From positions 51,001 to 115,000 of the forward strand of contig CAKPGT010000002.1 of the NCBI GenBank assembly GCA_934155185.1: a stretch of 64,000 nucleotides of DNA. Reading direction: 5' to 3'. The DNA comes from an uncultured Bacilli bacterium (GTDB taxonomy: Bacteria > Bacillota_I > Bacilli_A > RF39 > UBA660). The notes below the pieces were generated by a model. It saw nothing but the letters and a program-made list of their open reading frames with translations. It had not been told where the DNA came from and did not search any database. Shown here one piece after another: positions 15,789-24,793 of the stretch. Position numbers and translations under genes: made by a program. How positions within the stretch are numbered: the stretch's first letter is position 1; each line of letters begins with the position of its first letter.

Positions 15789-17143
15789 TGAATATTTTTA
15801 TGACGTATTATGTTGCTTATTTAATAATAAGTATGGTTGGGTTGTGCTTATTAAAACTTATTCCAAAGATGATAATGTATAATAAAAAAGGTGAGCATTC
15901 GTGGGGTGCACTTATTCCTATTTATTCACAAATTATACAATTAAGAATTTCAGGTTTGTCACCATGGATTGTTTTATTATATTTTATTCCAGTTGCTAAT
16001 ATAGTAATAGCAATAATAAATAATATAAAGTTTATTAAAGCTTATAAGAGAGATACTGCCTTTGCGGTTGTAGCGTTATTTTTTCCAGTTATTTGTTATC
16101 CAGTAGTATCATGCTCTATAGCAGAACAGAAAGAAAATGCTGACATTGACAAAAAAGTAAATAAAACTCTATATGCAGTATTAACTCTTTTACTAGGTAC
16201 CTTTGGTATAAATAAGTTTTATGCTGGTAGGATAAAATCAGGCCTTTTAAGCTTATTATTCTGCTGGACTTTAGTACCTACAATTTTATCAGTGGCTGAA
16301 TTTATTACCATTGTATCGTCTGAAAAGGCTGATAAAGATGGTAAAATTGCTGTAACTAGTTCAAGAAGAGAAACAGTTTTATTTGTTACAAGTTTAATAC
16401 TATTTACATTATTTATAGTATTTACAGTAATTCCTTGGGAATCATTAATAAACAACTTTAGTGCATTTAGTGATTTTAACACATGGTTAGGTAACCTAAA
16501 AATAGGTGATTATGCTATATTTAGTAATATTATCGGAAAGCCTTCTGTAGTAGATGTTACAACTGGTTCTAATACAGGTGTAATTAGTGCTTTTGGAACA
16601 TGGGCATTAACTGACACATCAATATTCTTATTTATTTTAACAGCAGTAATAGCTTTATTTAACGAAGTTAAGTTTGATGAATTTGTTTCAAGCTGTACAA
16701 CTGGAATTAAGAAAGTATTACCAGTAGCTATTACAGCTATGTTAGTTAGCATTGTTCTTGTAGTTATGGTAACAACAGGTATTAATGTTACTATTGCAAA
16801 TTGGATTTTAAAGTTAACTAAAGGATTTAATATTGCAACATCAACATTAACTGCTATGATAAGTAGTATGTTAACTGGAGATTTCTACTATTTCCTATCA
16901 ACAATAGGCCCAGTTTATACGGCAACTATATCAAATAGTGATTATTATGGTGTTGTAGCTTTAATAATTCAGTCAATATTTAACTTAATGATGTTTGTTG
17001 CACCAACTAGTGTTGGACTAATTATTGGATTATATTACTTAGATATTCCATATAACAAATGGTTAAAGTATATCTGGAAAGTATTTGTAGGTATATTATT
17101 AGTAATTATAATTACAGCCTTAGTAATATATTTTCTAGTATAA
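15788..17143 (+). CDS. DUF5684-TM2 protein fused to C-terminal half of YfcC-like transporter
   Basis: 451 residues in three parts. Residues 1-110 match DUF5684 (HSWGALIPIYSQIIQLRISG, then FIPVANIVIAIINN). Residues 125-178 are a TM2 domain with LLLGTFGINKFYAGRIKSG. Residues 190-451 hold about six membrane segments patterned like the second half of IT-superfamily carriers: NEVKFDEFVSSCTTGIKKVLP, and FVAPTSVGLIIGLYYLDIPYNKWLKYIWK at the end. Together with the previous gene it would make one carrier split in two with a module inserted at the break. Substrate unknown. The A of TAATG is shared with the upstream stop. Confidence 0.6.
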   Translation: MNIFMTYYVAYLIISMVGLCLLKLIPKMIMYNKKGEHSWGALIPIYSQIIQLRISGLSPWIVLLYFIPVANIVIAIINNIKFIKAYKRDTAFAVVALFFPVICYPVVSCSIAEQKENADIDKKVNKTLYAVLTLLLGTFGINKFYAGRIKSGLLSLLFCWTLVPTILSVAEFITIVSSEKADKDGKIAVTSSRRETVLFVTSLILFTLFIVFTVIPWESLINNFSAFSDFNTWLGNLKIGDYAIFSNIIGKPSVVDVTTGSNTGVISAFGTWALTDTSIFLFILTAVIALFNEVKFDEFVSSCTTGIKKVLPVAITAMLVSIVLVVMVTTGINVTIANWILKLTKGFNIATSTLTAMISSMLTGDFYYFLSTIGPVYTATISNSDYYGVVALIIQSIFNLMMFVAPTSVGLIIGLYYLDIPYNKWLKYIWKVFVGILLVIIITALVIYFLV

Positions 17144-17150
17144 TTATATA

Positions 17151-17176
17151 AAGAAGCAAGTGGGCTTCTTTTTTTT
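17151..17176 (+). terminator. Terminator of the split-transporter operon
   Basis: AAGAAGC (17151-17157) and GCTTCTT (17164-17170), then six T residues. Confidence 0.8.
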
Positions 17177-17271
17177 GACTATAAATATAGAAATATCGTT
17201 ATAAATAGTGTATAATTTTCCTGTGGAGAAATATTATTTTATATAATAGTATAAATGAAAGGAGTAACGTA

Positions 17272-18666
17272 ATGAAATTATACAATACTTTAACTAGAAA
17301 AATAGAAGAGTTTGTTCCATATGATAAGAACATGGTTACTATGTATACATGTGGACCTACCGTGTATCATTATGCGCATATAGGTAATTTAAGAAGCTAT
17401 ATAATGGAAGATATACTAGAAAAAACCTTATATTATAATGGATATAAAGTAAAGAGAGTTATGAATATAACCGATGTTGGACATTTATCTAGTGATTCAG
17501 ATACAGGCGAAGATAAGATGGTTAAAAGTGCTATAAAGGAGCATAAAAGCGTACTTGATATAGCTAAATTTTATACTGAAGCATTCTTTAAAGATTTTAA
17601 AGAGTTAAATATAAAAATGCCTGATGTTGTTGAACCAGCAACTAATTTAATACCAGAATACATAAAATTAATAGAAGTATTATTAGAAAAAGGTTATGCT
17701 TATATATCTGGTGGAAATGTATACTTTGATACATCAAAACTAAAAGATTATTATGTTTTAACTAATCATAAAGAAGACGAAATGGTCGTAGGTGTTAGAG
17801 AGGGCGTTTTAAAAGATGATAATAAACGTGCTCAAGCGGATTTCGTTTTATGGTTTACTAAATCTAAATTTGAAGACCAGGAATTAAAATGGAATTCTCC
17901 TTGGGGATTAGGATACCCAGGATGGCATATAGAGTGCTCGTGCATAAGTTTAAAACATTGTGGGGAATATCTTGATATACACTGTGGAGGTGTTGATAAT
18001 ATATTTCCACATCATACAAATGAGATAGCTCAGTCTGAGAGTTATCTTGGACATAAATGGTGTAATTACTGGGTACACTGTGAACATTTAAATGATAAAA
18101 ATGGAAAGATGAGTAAATCAAAGGGTGGTATTTTAACTGTTTCTGTGTTAAAGGAAAAGGGTTATAATCCATTATCATATAGGTTACTATGCTTACAATC
18201 TCATTATAGAAAACAATTAGTATTTACTTTTGATAATTTAGATAATGCAGAAAATTCATATAAAAAGTTAAAAAATAGGACATTACAATTAAAAGATGAT
18301 GGTGATATTTGCGAGGAAAGCTTTAATAATTATAAAGAAGAATTTAAAAATTATTTAAATGATGATATGAATACATCAAGTGCACTTACTGTTTTATATG
18401 ATGTTTTAAAAGATGATAAAATAAATGATGCTACTAAAAAGGCTTTAGTTAAATCATTTGATGAAGTTTTATCACTAGATTTACTAAAAGAAGATATAAA
18501 ATTAGATGCAGAGCTAGTAAGTTATGTAGAAGGCCAAATAAAACTAAGAAGTGAAGCTAAGAAGAATAAAGATTTTGCTCTTGCAGATAAAATAAGAAAT
18601 GAACTATTAGAAAAAAACATAGAATTAAAAGATACAAGAGAAGGTACTACTTGGAATAAAATATAA
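17272..18666 (+). CDS. cysS: Cysteinyl-tRNA synthetase
   Basis: Class I synthetase charging tRNA-Cys. Motifs seen: CGPTVYHYAHIGNLRSY with the HIGH-type signature, the zinc and selectivity residues in HIECSCISLKHCGEYLDIHCGG, and GKMSKSKGG (KMSKS). The anticodon-binding C-terminal part ends LKDTREGTTWNKI. At 464 residues it is complete. It has its own unit, with a terminator before and after. No T-box is visible in the 95-base leader. Confidence 0.97.
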   Translation: MKLYNTLTRKIEEFVPYDKNMVTMYTCGPTVYHYAHIGNLRSYIMEDILEKTLYYNGYKVKRVMNITDVGHLSSDSDTGEDKMVKSAIKEHKSVLDIAKFYTEAFFKDFKELNIKMPDVVEPATNLIPEYIKLIEVLLEKGYAYISGGNVYFDTSKLKDYYVLTNHKEDEMVVGVREGVLKDDNKRAQADFVLWFTKSKFEDQELKWNSPWGLGYPGWHIECSCISLKHCGEYLDIHCGGVDNIFPHHTNEIAQSESYLGHKWCNYWVHCEHLNDKNGKMSKSKGGILTVSVLKEKGYNPLSYRLLCLQSHYRKQLVFTFDNLDNAENSYKKLKNRTLQLKDDGDICEESFNNYKEEFKNYLNDDMNTSSALTVLYDVLKDDKINDATKKALVKSFDEVLSLDLLKEDIKLDAELVSYVEGQIKLRSEAKKNKDFALADKIRNELLEKNIELKDTREGTTWNKI

Positions 18667-18669
18667 TAC

Positions 18670-18705
18670 AAAAGACTCAAGCACGTAATATTTGGGTCTT
18701 TTTTT
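18670..18705 (+). terminator. Terminator of cysS
   Basis: AAAAGACTCAA (18670-18680) and TTGGGTCTTTT (18692-18702), 11 bp with one T-G pair, then a T tract. Confidence 0.8.
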
Positions 18706-18724
18706 GCGTTAAGTTAACAAATGC

Positions 18725-18753
18725 TTGGCATATTTCATATAATATAGTATAAT
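18725..18753 (+). promoter_or_regulatory. Sigma-A promoter of glmS
   Basis: TTGGCA (18725-18730), 17-base spacer, TATAAT (18748-18753). Transcription starts near 18760, about 38 bases before the ribozyme cleavage site. Confidence 0.8.
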
Positions 18754-18797
18754 GAATTTAAAGTTTGGTAAAAATAGAAAGGAATAAGTACCATACT

Positions 18798-18928
18798 AGC
18801 GCCAGATCCTATAAGGATGACGAGGATGATAGTTATCGAAATATTCGGCGGATGCTATCACGGTTAATGTAATCGATAGAAATACTTTAAAAACTAAAAT
18901 CAACATTATAACAGAGGAGTATTTCACA
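18798..18928 (+). ncRNA. glmS ribozyme/riboswitch
   Basis: Self-cleaving RNA that uses glucosamine-6-phosphate as cofactor to destabilise its own mRNA. Cleavage falls between A18798 and G18799 in AGCGCC. Conserved blocks in order: GCGCC (18799), GACGAGGATGATAG, GTTATCGA, TTCGGCGGATGC, CACGG, and a long 3' stem of GAAATACT with AGTATTTC (18919-18926). It lies 40 bases before the glmS start, the classical location. Confidence 0.95.
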
Positions 18929-18967
18929 CATATGTTTTTATTATGCACGAAAAGGAGATTTAATTAT

Positions 18968-20779
18968 ATGTGTGGAATAGTTGGTTACGTAGGCAAAAAA
19001 GGTGATTGTGTACGTGTTTTAAGTGACGGTTTAAAACGTCTAGAATATAGAGGGTATGACTCGGCTGGTATAGCTTATATAGATAATGATAAATTATCAG
19101 TTATAAAAGAAGAGGGTAAGTTGGAAAATTTACTTAGTAAAATAGACTTTAATAAAAAAGCAAATTTAGGTATTGGACATACCAGATGGGCTACACATGG
19201 AGAAGCTAATAAGACTAATGCTCACCCTCATGTAGTAGGTAAATTTGCCGTTGTACATAACGGTATTATAGAAAACGAAAAAGAAATAAAAAAACAACTT
19301 GAAAGTAAAGGTTATAAGTTTAAATCAGATACTGATACAGAAGTTATTAGTGCTTTACTTGACTATTATTACAGTAAAAATAATGATGTTTTAAAAAGTA
19401 TAGATGCTATAGATAAGACTTTAAAAGGGGCATATGCTCTTGGTATAATATGTATGGATGATAAAGATACATTATATGCAGTTAAGAAAAATAGTCCATT
19501 AATAATAGGTGCTGGTGATAATGAAAATTATATTGCATCAGATGTTCCTGCTATATTAGGAAGAACAAATAAATATACGGTATTAGAAGATGGAGATTAT
19601 GCTAAAATAACTAATAATAGTATAGATATATATAATGATGGTAAGAAAAAAGATACTAAATTAAAAGAATTCTTATATGATGATGCTATTATTGATAAGC
19701 AAGGTTATGAGCATTATATGTTAAAGGAAATTAATGAACAACCAGAAGTATTTAAGAAAACAACTAGCAGTTATTTAGAAACCGGGGTAAGTAGTTTGAT
19801 AGATAAAATGCCTGATTTTTCTAGGTACAACAAAATAAGAATAGTTGCGTGTGGTAGTGCAACACATGCTGGCTTAGTAGGAAAGCAAATGATAGAAAAA
19901 TATGCTAATGTAAAAACAGAAGTAGATACAGCTAGTGAGTTTAGATATAACAAATTATTTTTAGATAAAGATGAACTTGTTATAGTTGTATCACAATCTG
20001 GTGAAACAGCAGATACATTAGAAGCATTAAAAATTGCTAAGAAAAATGGTAATGATACATTAGGCATTATAAACGAAAAAGAAAGTTCAATAGCTAGAAG
20101 TGCTAAATTAGTATTATATACAGAAGCCGGTAAAGAAATTGCTGTTGCAACAACTAAAGCTTATTCAGCACAGGTTGCAATGCTATCTTTAATAGCACTT
20201 AATATGTCAGTTAATAAAAACATAATAGATAAAAGCGAAATAAAAGAAATATTAAGTGATGTAAAAGCACTTCCGAGTTATATGGAAGAACTTCTTAATA
20301 ATACTAAAGAATATGAAAGAATAGCAGATTATTTAGTTAAACATAATGATGTATTCTTTATAGGTCGTGGTGTTGATTATGCACTATCTATGGAAGGGTC
20401 TTTAAAACTTAAAGAAATATCATATACACATAGTGAAGCATATGCGGCAGGTGAATTAAAACATGGTACTATATCTTTGATAGATAATGGAACACCTGTT
20501 ATAGGTATAGTAACAGATGATAATATTGCACCTAAAACAATTAGTAATATTAAAGAAGTAAAATCTCGTGGTGCTAAAGTTATATATATAACTAATAGAA
20601 AAGATGATATAGATAATGAATTTTATGATGAAAAAATAGAAATACCAAAAGTAAATGATTTATTATCTCCACTTCTTACTGTAATACCACTTCAATTAAT
20701 AGCATATTATGTAGCTAAAAAGAAAGACTGCAGTATTGATAAACCTAAAAACTTAGCAAAATCAGTTACAGTTGAATAA
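18968..20779 (+). CDS. glmS: Glutamine-fructose-6-phosphate aminotransferase
   Basis: Makes glucosamine-6-phosphate for peptidoglycan. Start at ATG 18968 after AAAGGAGA; Cys2 of MCGIVGYVG must be exposed as the glutaminase nucleophile, which excludes the in-frame ATG at 18932. The glutamine amidotransferase domain covers residues 2-220 (IGHTRWATHG, NGIIEN, GAYALGI), and two SIS isomerase domains follow (VACGSATHAG, VSQSGETADTLEAL, TKAYSAQ) ending in the conserved KNLAKSVTVE. 603 residues, complete. Feedback comes from the ribozyme in the leader. Confidence 0.98.
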   Translation: MCGIVGYVGKKGDCVRVLSDGLKRLEYRGYDSAGIAYIDNDKLSVIKEEGKLENLLSKIDFNKKANLGIGHTRWATHGEANKTNAHPHVVGKFAVVHNGIIENEKEIKKQLESKGYKFKSDTDTEVISALLDYYYSKNNDVLKSIDAIDKTLKGAYALGIICMDDKDTLYAVKKNSPLIIGAGDNENYIASDVPAILGRTNKYTVLEDGDYAKITNNSIDIYNDGKKKDTKLKEFLYDDAIIDKQGYEHYMLKEINEQPEVFKKTTSSYLETGVSSLIDKMPDFSRYNKIRIVACGSATHAGLVGKQMIEKYANVKTEVDTASEFRYNKLFLDKDELVIVVSQSGETADTLEALKIAKKNGNDTLGIINEKESSIARSAKLVLYTEAGKEIAVATTKAYSAQVAMLSLIALNMSVNKNIIDKSEIKEILSDVKALPSYMEELLNNTKEYERIADYLVKHNDVFFIGRGVDYALSMEGSLKLKEISYTHSEAYAAGELKHGTISLIDNGTPVIGIVTDDNIAPKTISNIKEVKSRGAKVIYITNRKDDIDNEFYDEKIEIPKVNDLLSPLLTVIPLQLIAYYVAKKKDCSIDKPKNLAKSVTVE

Positions 20780-20783
20780 GTAT

Positions 20784-20847
20784 AAAAACAAGTTTAAATA
20801 TACATACTATTTATGGTGATATTATGTATTATTTAAACTGTTTTTTT
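20784..20847 (+). terminator. glmS terminator overlapping the next start codon
   Basis: AAAAACAAGTTTAAATA (20784-20800) pairs with TATTTAAACTGTTTTT (20830-20845) apart from one bulged A; a seven-T run ends the 3' arm. The loop contains the ribosome site and ATG (20824) of the next gene, whose codons 3-8 form the 3' arm. Confidence 0.6.
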
Positions 20848-21327
20848 ATATATTCTATTTTAGGACATTTAATAGAAACTGTAGTTGCACTAGTAACTCA
20901 TACCAACTTTAAAAGTGGTATTTTACATGGATGGTGGACTCCTGTATATGGATTTGGAGCTATTACTATACTATTTGTTTCTAGATATTTATTTAAAAAT
21001 CTTCATATGCCTAGATTCTGGGAAACAATTATTATGCTTATTGTAGTTGCAATTGTATTATCTACATTAGAGGCACTAGGAGGAGTTTTAATAGAAAAGC
21101 TATATGGTAAAGTATTTTGGAATTATAGCAATCATAAATATCATATAGGTAAGTATATATCTCTTGAAATGACGTTAGTTTGGGGAGTGGCAAGTGTTCT
21201 TTTTGTATATGTTATTAACCCGATGCTTGACGGAATAATAAAAAAAGTACCAAAGTCTGCCACTTTGATACTAGTTATTTTATTTATAATTGATTCAGTT
21301 ACAACCTTTATAGAAAATAAGAAGTAA
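20824..21327 (+). CDS. CmpB-family (putative ABC-transporter type IV) membrane protein
   Basis: 167 residues with about five membrane helices. The start FFIYSILGHLIETVVAL, the HGWWTPVYGFGA motif and the FWNYSNHKYHIGKYISLEMTLVWG block match the family of uncharacterised Firmicutes membrane proteins named ABC_trans_CmpB. No ATPase partner is nearby and the ABC label is historical; function is unknown. Its ribosome site GGTGAT and first codons lie within the glmS terminator hairpin. Converges on clpP, 2 bases apart. Confidence 0.75.
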   Translation: MYYLNCFFIYSILGHLIETVVALVTHTNFKSGILHGWWTPVYGFGAITILFVSRYLFKNLHMPRFWETIIMLIVVAIVLSTLEALGGVLIEKLYGKVFWNYSNHKYHIGKYISLEMTLVWGVASVLFVYVINPMLDGIIKKVPKSATLILVILFIIDSVTTFIENKK

Positions 21328-21329
21328 TT

Positions 21330-21899
21330 TTATAGTACTTTATCAACCAACCCATAATCTAGAGCATCTTTTGCGGTTAAGTAATAATCTCTTTCTGTGT
21401 CGTCTTCAATTTTCTTGATATCTTTACCTGTTTTATCAGCTAATATATTATTTAATTTATTTCTTAAGTAAAGAATTCTATCCGCTACTATCTTTATTTC
21501 AGTAGCTTGTCCATTTACACCTCCAAGAGGTTGATGTATCATAACCTCACTATTAGGTAAGATAAATCTTTTACCCTTTGTACCAGATGCAAGAAGTATA
21601 GATGCCATAGAAGCACTCATGCCAACACATATAGTTGATACATCACTTTTTATAAAATTCATTGTATCATATATAGCCATTCCTGAAGTTATACTTCCAC
21701 CAGGACTATTTATATATATACTAATATCATCATTAGATAAAGAATCTAAGTAAAGAAGCTCACTAATAACTATATTTGCAGTATCATCATTTATCTCTCC
21801 ACCAATAAATACTATCCTATCTTTTAATAGCCTAGAGTATAAGTCATATGCTCTTTCACCATTATGAGTTTTTTCAATAACACTAGGAATTAGATTCAT
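21330..21899 (-). CDS. clpP: ATP-dependent Clp protease proteolytic subunit
   Basis: Forms the tetradecameric serine protease chamber used by ClpX and ClpC. The catalytic Ser is in GMSASMASILLASG, His in MIHQPLGGVNG and Asp in TERDYYL; the handle helix TEIKIVADRILYLRNKLN is normal. 189 residues. A GGTGAT ribosome site precedes the ATG. I see no CtsR heptad or CIRCE element in the 116-base divergent region shared with the nucleoside kinase. It is the likely partner of the ClpC-like ATPase at 8511. Confidence 0.96.
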   Translation of the reverse strand: MNLIPSVIEKTHNGERAYDLYSRLLKDRIVFIGGEINDDTANIVISELLYLDSLSNDDISIYINSPGGSITSGMAIYDTMNFIKSDVSTICVGMSASMASILLASGTKGKRFILPNSEVMIHQPLGGVNGQATEIKIVADRILYLRNKLNNILADKTGKDIKKIEDDTERDYYLTAKDALDYGLVDKVL

Positions 21900-22015
21900 A
21901 ATTTTATCACCTAGTAATATTATGTATAAAGTAATTAAAAATATTATTTAAATAATGTGACATTTTTCTTCATTTTTGATAGAATAATATTGTATAAAGA
22001 ATAAAGGGTGATAAC

Positions 22016-23668
22016 ATGTCAAATATTAAAATTACATACAAAGATAAAGAAGTAGAATATGAAAAGGGAACATCTCTTTTAGATATATCAAAAGATTTTA
22101 AAGATGATTACAAAAAAGATATTATAGTAGCATCAATTGATAATAGACTAACTGGTTTAGATACTAAAGTAACTAAGTCATCTAAAGTTATGTTCTATGA
22201 TTCTACAAGCGTACTTGGAAATAGAACCTACCTAAGAGGTATTTACTTCTTACTTTCTAAAGCAGTAAAAGATGTTTTAAACTGTGATGTTAAAATTATG
22301 CACACTTTAGATAAAGGTATTTACTGTGAGATATTAACAAATAATTTAATATCAGAAGTTACTACTGAGAAAATTAAAATTAGAATGAAAGAATTAAGTG
22401 CAGAAGCTTTACCTATTACAAAAATCATGGTTTCAAGATTAGAAGCCATAGAATACTTTTCTAAGATAAATCAAAAAGATAAAGCTGCTTCACTAAGGTT
22501 TATTAGTAATTCAACTATTAGTTTATATAAGTTAGATGATTGCCTTGATTACTTTTATGATGTACTTCCATGTAATACAAAATATCTTACAAGTTATAAT
22601 TTAAAATATCTTAAAGACAATAAAATGATATTATTAGCACCTACTTGCTATAATAAAGAAGATAATCTTAAATTTGAAAGAAATGAAAGCTTTATACGCG
22701 CTATAGAAAGAAATGATAAATTATTAGAATCGCTTAAAATAAATACATCAGTTGAGTTAAATAATACAATATCAACAGGTGATTATGGTGACATTATAAG
22801 AATAAGTGAGTCAATTCAAAATAATAAATTATTTGAAATAGTAGATAGTATAACTAAAAATAAAGATATAAAAATAGTTTTAATAACAGGTGCATCATCA
22901 TCTGGTAAAACTACTACTTCCAAAAAATTGACTTTGTTTTTAAGAAGTAAGGGCTTTGATCCTATTCCTATTTCTGTTGATGATTTTTATGTAGATATAG
23001 AAAAGAGGGTATTAAATGAAAAAGGAGAGCCCGAAAAAGAAAGAATAGAAGCAATCGATACAAATCAGTTTAATGAAAAAATTTCTGAATTACTAGATAA
23101 AAAAGAAGTATACCTACCTAGATATAATTTTGTTAAGGGTATTCAAGAGGGAAGAAGTACTCCAACTAAGATGAATGATAATAGTATCTTAATAATTGAA
23201 GGTATACATGCCTTTAATGAAAAATTAACTGAAATGATACCTGAAAAAAACAAGTTTAAGCTTTATATAGGCCCATTAACTCCGCTTAATATAGATAATC
23301 ATAATTTATTTAGTAGTAATGATAACAGATTACTAAGAAGAATAGTAAGAGATAATAGAACAAGAGGAGTTGGTGCATCAGAAACATTAAGTATATGGAG
23401 AAGTGTAAGGGATGCAGAAGAAGAAATGATATTTCCTTATATAAAAGATGCAGACGATATACTAAATACATCTTTGGTTTATGAATTAGGAGTTTTAAAA
23501 ACTTATGCAGAACCACTATTATTTTCTGTGTCTGAAGATGATCCTAATTACGGGGATGCACTTAGATTAATTAATTTATTTAGAGTAATTTTAGGAATAC
23601 CATCAGATGATGTTCCTAATGATTCAATAATAAGAGAATTTATTGGAGGAAGTTGTTTTAAAGAATAG
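22016..23668 (+). CDS. Nucleoside kinase with N-terminal TGS/ThrRS-like domains
   Basis: 550 residues. Residues 1-60 form a TGS-type beta-grasp domain, residues 65-200 resemble the second additional domain of threonyl-tRNA synthetase, and residues 285-500 are a uridine kinase/phosphoribulokinase P-loop domain with Walker A ITGASSSGKTTTS, substrate motif SVDDFYVD, and IIEGIHAFNE. This architecture is a known Firmicutes/Thermotoga nucleoside kinase family; the preferred substrate is not certain. Upstream of gapA by 37 bases and possibly cotranscribed. Confidence 0.85.
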   Translation: MSNIKITYKDKEVEYEKGTSLLDISKDFKDDYKKDIIVASIDNRLTGLDTKVTKSSKVMFYDSTSVLGNRTYLRGIYFLLSKAVKDVLNCDVKIMHTLDKGIYCEILTNNLISEVTTEKIKIRMKELSAEALPITKIMVSRLEAIEYFSKINQKDKAASLRFISNSTISLYKLDDCLDYFYDVLPCNTKYLTSYNLKYLKDNKMILLAPTCYNKEDNLKFERNESFIRAIERNDKLLESLKINTSVELNNTISTGDYGDIIRISESIQNNKLFEIVDSITKNKDIKIVLITGASSSGKTTTSKKLTLFLRSKGFDPIPISVDDFYVDIEKRVLNEKGEPEKERIEAIDTNQFNEKISELLDKKEVYLPRYNFVKGIQEGRSTPTKMNDNSILIIEGIHAFNEKLTEMIPEKNKFKLYIGPLTPLNIDNHNLFSSNDNRLLRRIVRDNRTRGVGASETLSIWRSVRDAEEEMIFPYIKDADDILNTSLVYELGVLKTYAEPLLFSVSEDDPNYGDALRLINLFRVILGIPSDDVPNDSIIREFIGGSCFKE

Positions 23669-23705
23669 AAAATGGTAAAATATATAAATAGGAGAGTGAT
23701 AAAAT

Positions 23706-24713
23706 ATGGCAGTTAAAGTAGCTATAAATGGATTTGGAAGAATAGGAAGATTAGTTTTTAGAATTATGTCTCATGATCCAGAGCTTGATGTTGTTGCAAT
23801 AAATGATTTAACTGATCCAGCGCAACTAGCATATTTACTTAAATATGATACTTCACATAGAAGATATAAGGAAAGTGATATATCATCAAATGAAGATAGT
23901 ATTATAGTAGATGGTAAAAGTATAAAAATATATAAGGAACAAGATCCTTCAAATTTACCATGGAAAGAACTTGGAATTGATGTGGTATTTGAATGCACAG
24001 GATTTTTTACTAGTTATGAAAAATCTATGGCTCATATAGATGCAGGAGCTAAAAAAGTTATAATATCAGCACCTGCAAAAGGTGATTTAAAAACTATAGT
24101 ATATAATGTTAACCATAAAACTTTAACAGGAGAAGAAAAAATTATTAGTGCAGCTAGTTGTACTACAAACTGTTTAGCACCAGTAATGAAATTACTATGT
24201 GATAATTTTGGCGTTGATAAAGGTTATATGACTACAGTTCATGCGTATACTAATGATCAGTCAACACTTGATGTTGCCCATAAGAAAGGTCATCTATCAA
24301 GAAGAGGAAGAGCGGCGGCAGCAAATATTGTTCCTGCAACAACTGGTGCAGCAAGTGCGATAGGACTTGTTATACCAGAACTTAAAGGCAAGTTAGATGG
24401 AATGGCAATGAGAGTTCCGGTAACAACTGGTTCTGTAATAGATTTAACCTTAGAATTATCAAAGAAAGTAACAAAAGAAGAGATAAATGAATTATTTATG
24501 AATAACCAAAGTGAGACAATTAAATATACAACTGATCCAATAGTATCTAGTGATATTATAGGAATGGAGTGTGGAGCTTTAGTTGATGGTCTTTTAACAA
24601 ACGTAATAGATGTAGATGGAAAACAGTTAGTTAAAATAGTAGCATGGTATGATAATGAAATGAGTTATTCTGCTCAAATGGTTAGAACTGCTAAGTATTT
24701 TACTGAGTTATAA
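23706..24713 (+). CDS. gapA: Glyceraldehyde-3-phosphate dehydrogenase
   Basis: Glycolytic oxidation of glyceraldehyde-3-phosphate with NAD. The Rossmann motif INGFGRIGR, catalytic Cys in SAASCTTNCLAP, catalytic His in TTVHAYTNDQ, and C-terminal WYDNEMSYSAQMV are intact in 335 residues. In many relatives gap, pgk and tpi are adjacent; here a minus-strand surface cluster of over 4 kb and one surface gene separate gapA from pgk. Confidence 0.97.
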   Translation: MAVKVAINGFGRIGRLVFRIMSHDPELDVVAINDLTDPAQLAYLLKYDTSHRRYKESDISSNEDSIIVDGKSIKIYKEQDPSNLPWKELGIDVVFECTGFFTSYEKSMAHIDAGAKKVIISAPAKGDLKTIVYNVNHKTLTGEEKIISAASCTTNCLAPVMKLLCDNFGVDKGYMTTVHAYTNDQSTLDVAHKKGHLSRRGRAAAANIVPATTGAASAIGLVIPELKGKLDGMAMRVPVTTGSVIDLTLELSKKVTKEEINELFMNNQSETIKYTTDPIVSSDIIGMECGALVDGLLTNVIDVDGKQLVKIVAWYDNEMSYSAQMVRTAKYFTEL

Positions 24714-24720
24714 TAAAGTT

Positions 24721-24767
24721 ATTGTGGCTAGCAAGAATTATACAAATAATTTCTTGCTAGCCACAAT
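24721..24767. terminator. Long bidirectional hairpin between gapA and the minus-strand cluster
   Basis: Perfect 17-bp arms (24721-24737 and 24751-24767; core GTGGCTAGCAAG) around a 13-base loop. Neither side has a strict T tract, only A/T-rich sequence. The position between converging genes argues for a terminator of both. Confidence 0.65.
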
Positions 24768-24793
24768 TAATTTAATAATTTAGTTTTTCACTA

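Noticed and set aside
17177..17271. T-box leader before cysS
   Set aside because: The region is under 100 bases and lacks the conserved T-box sequence and antiterminator pairing.
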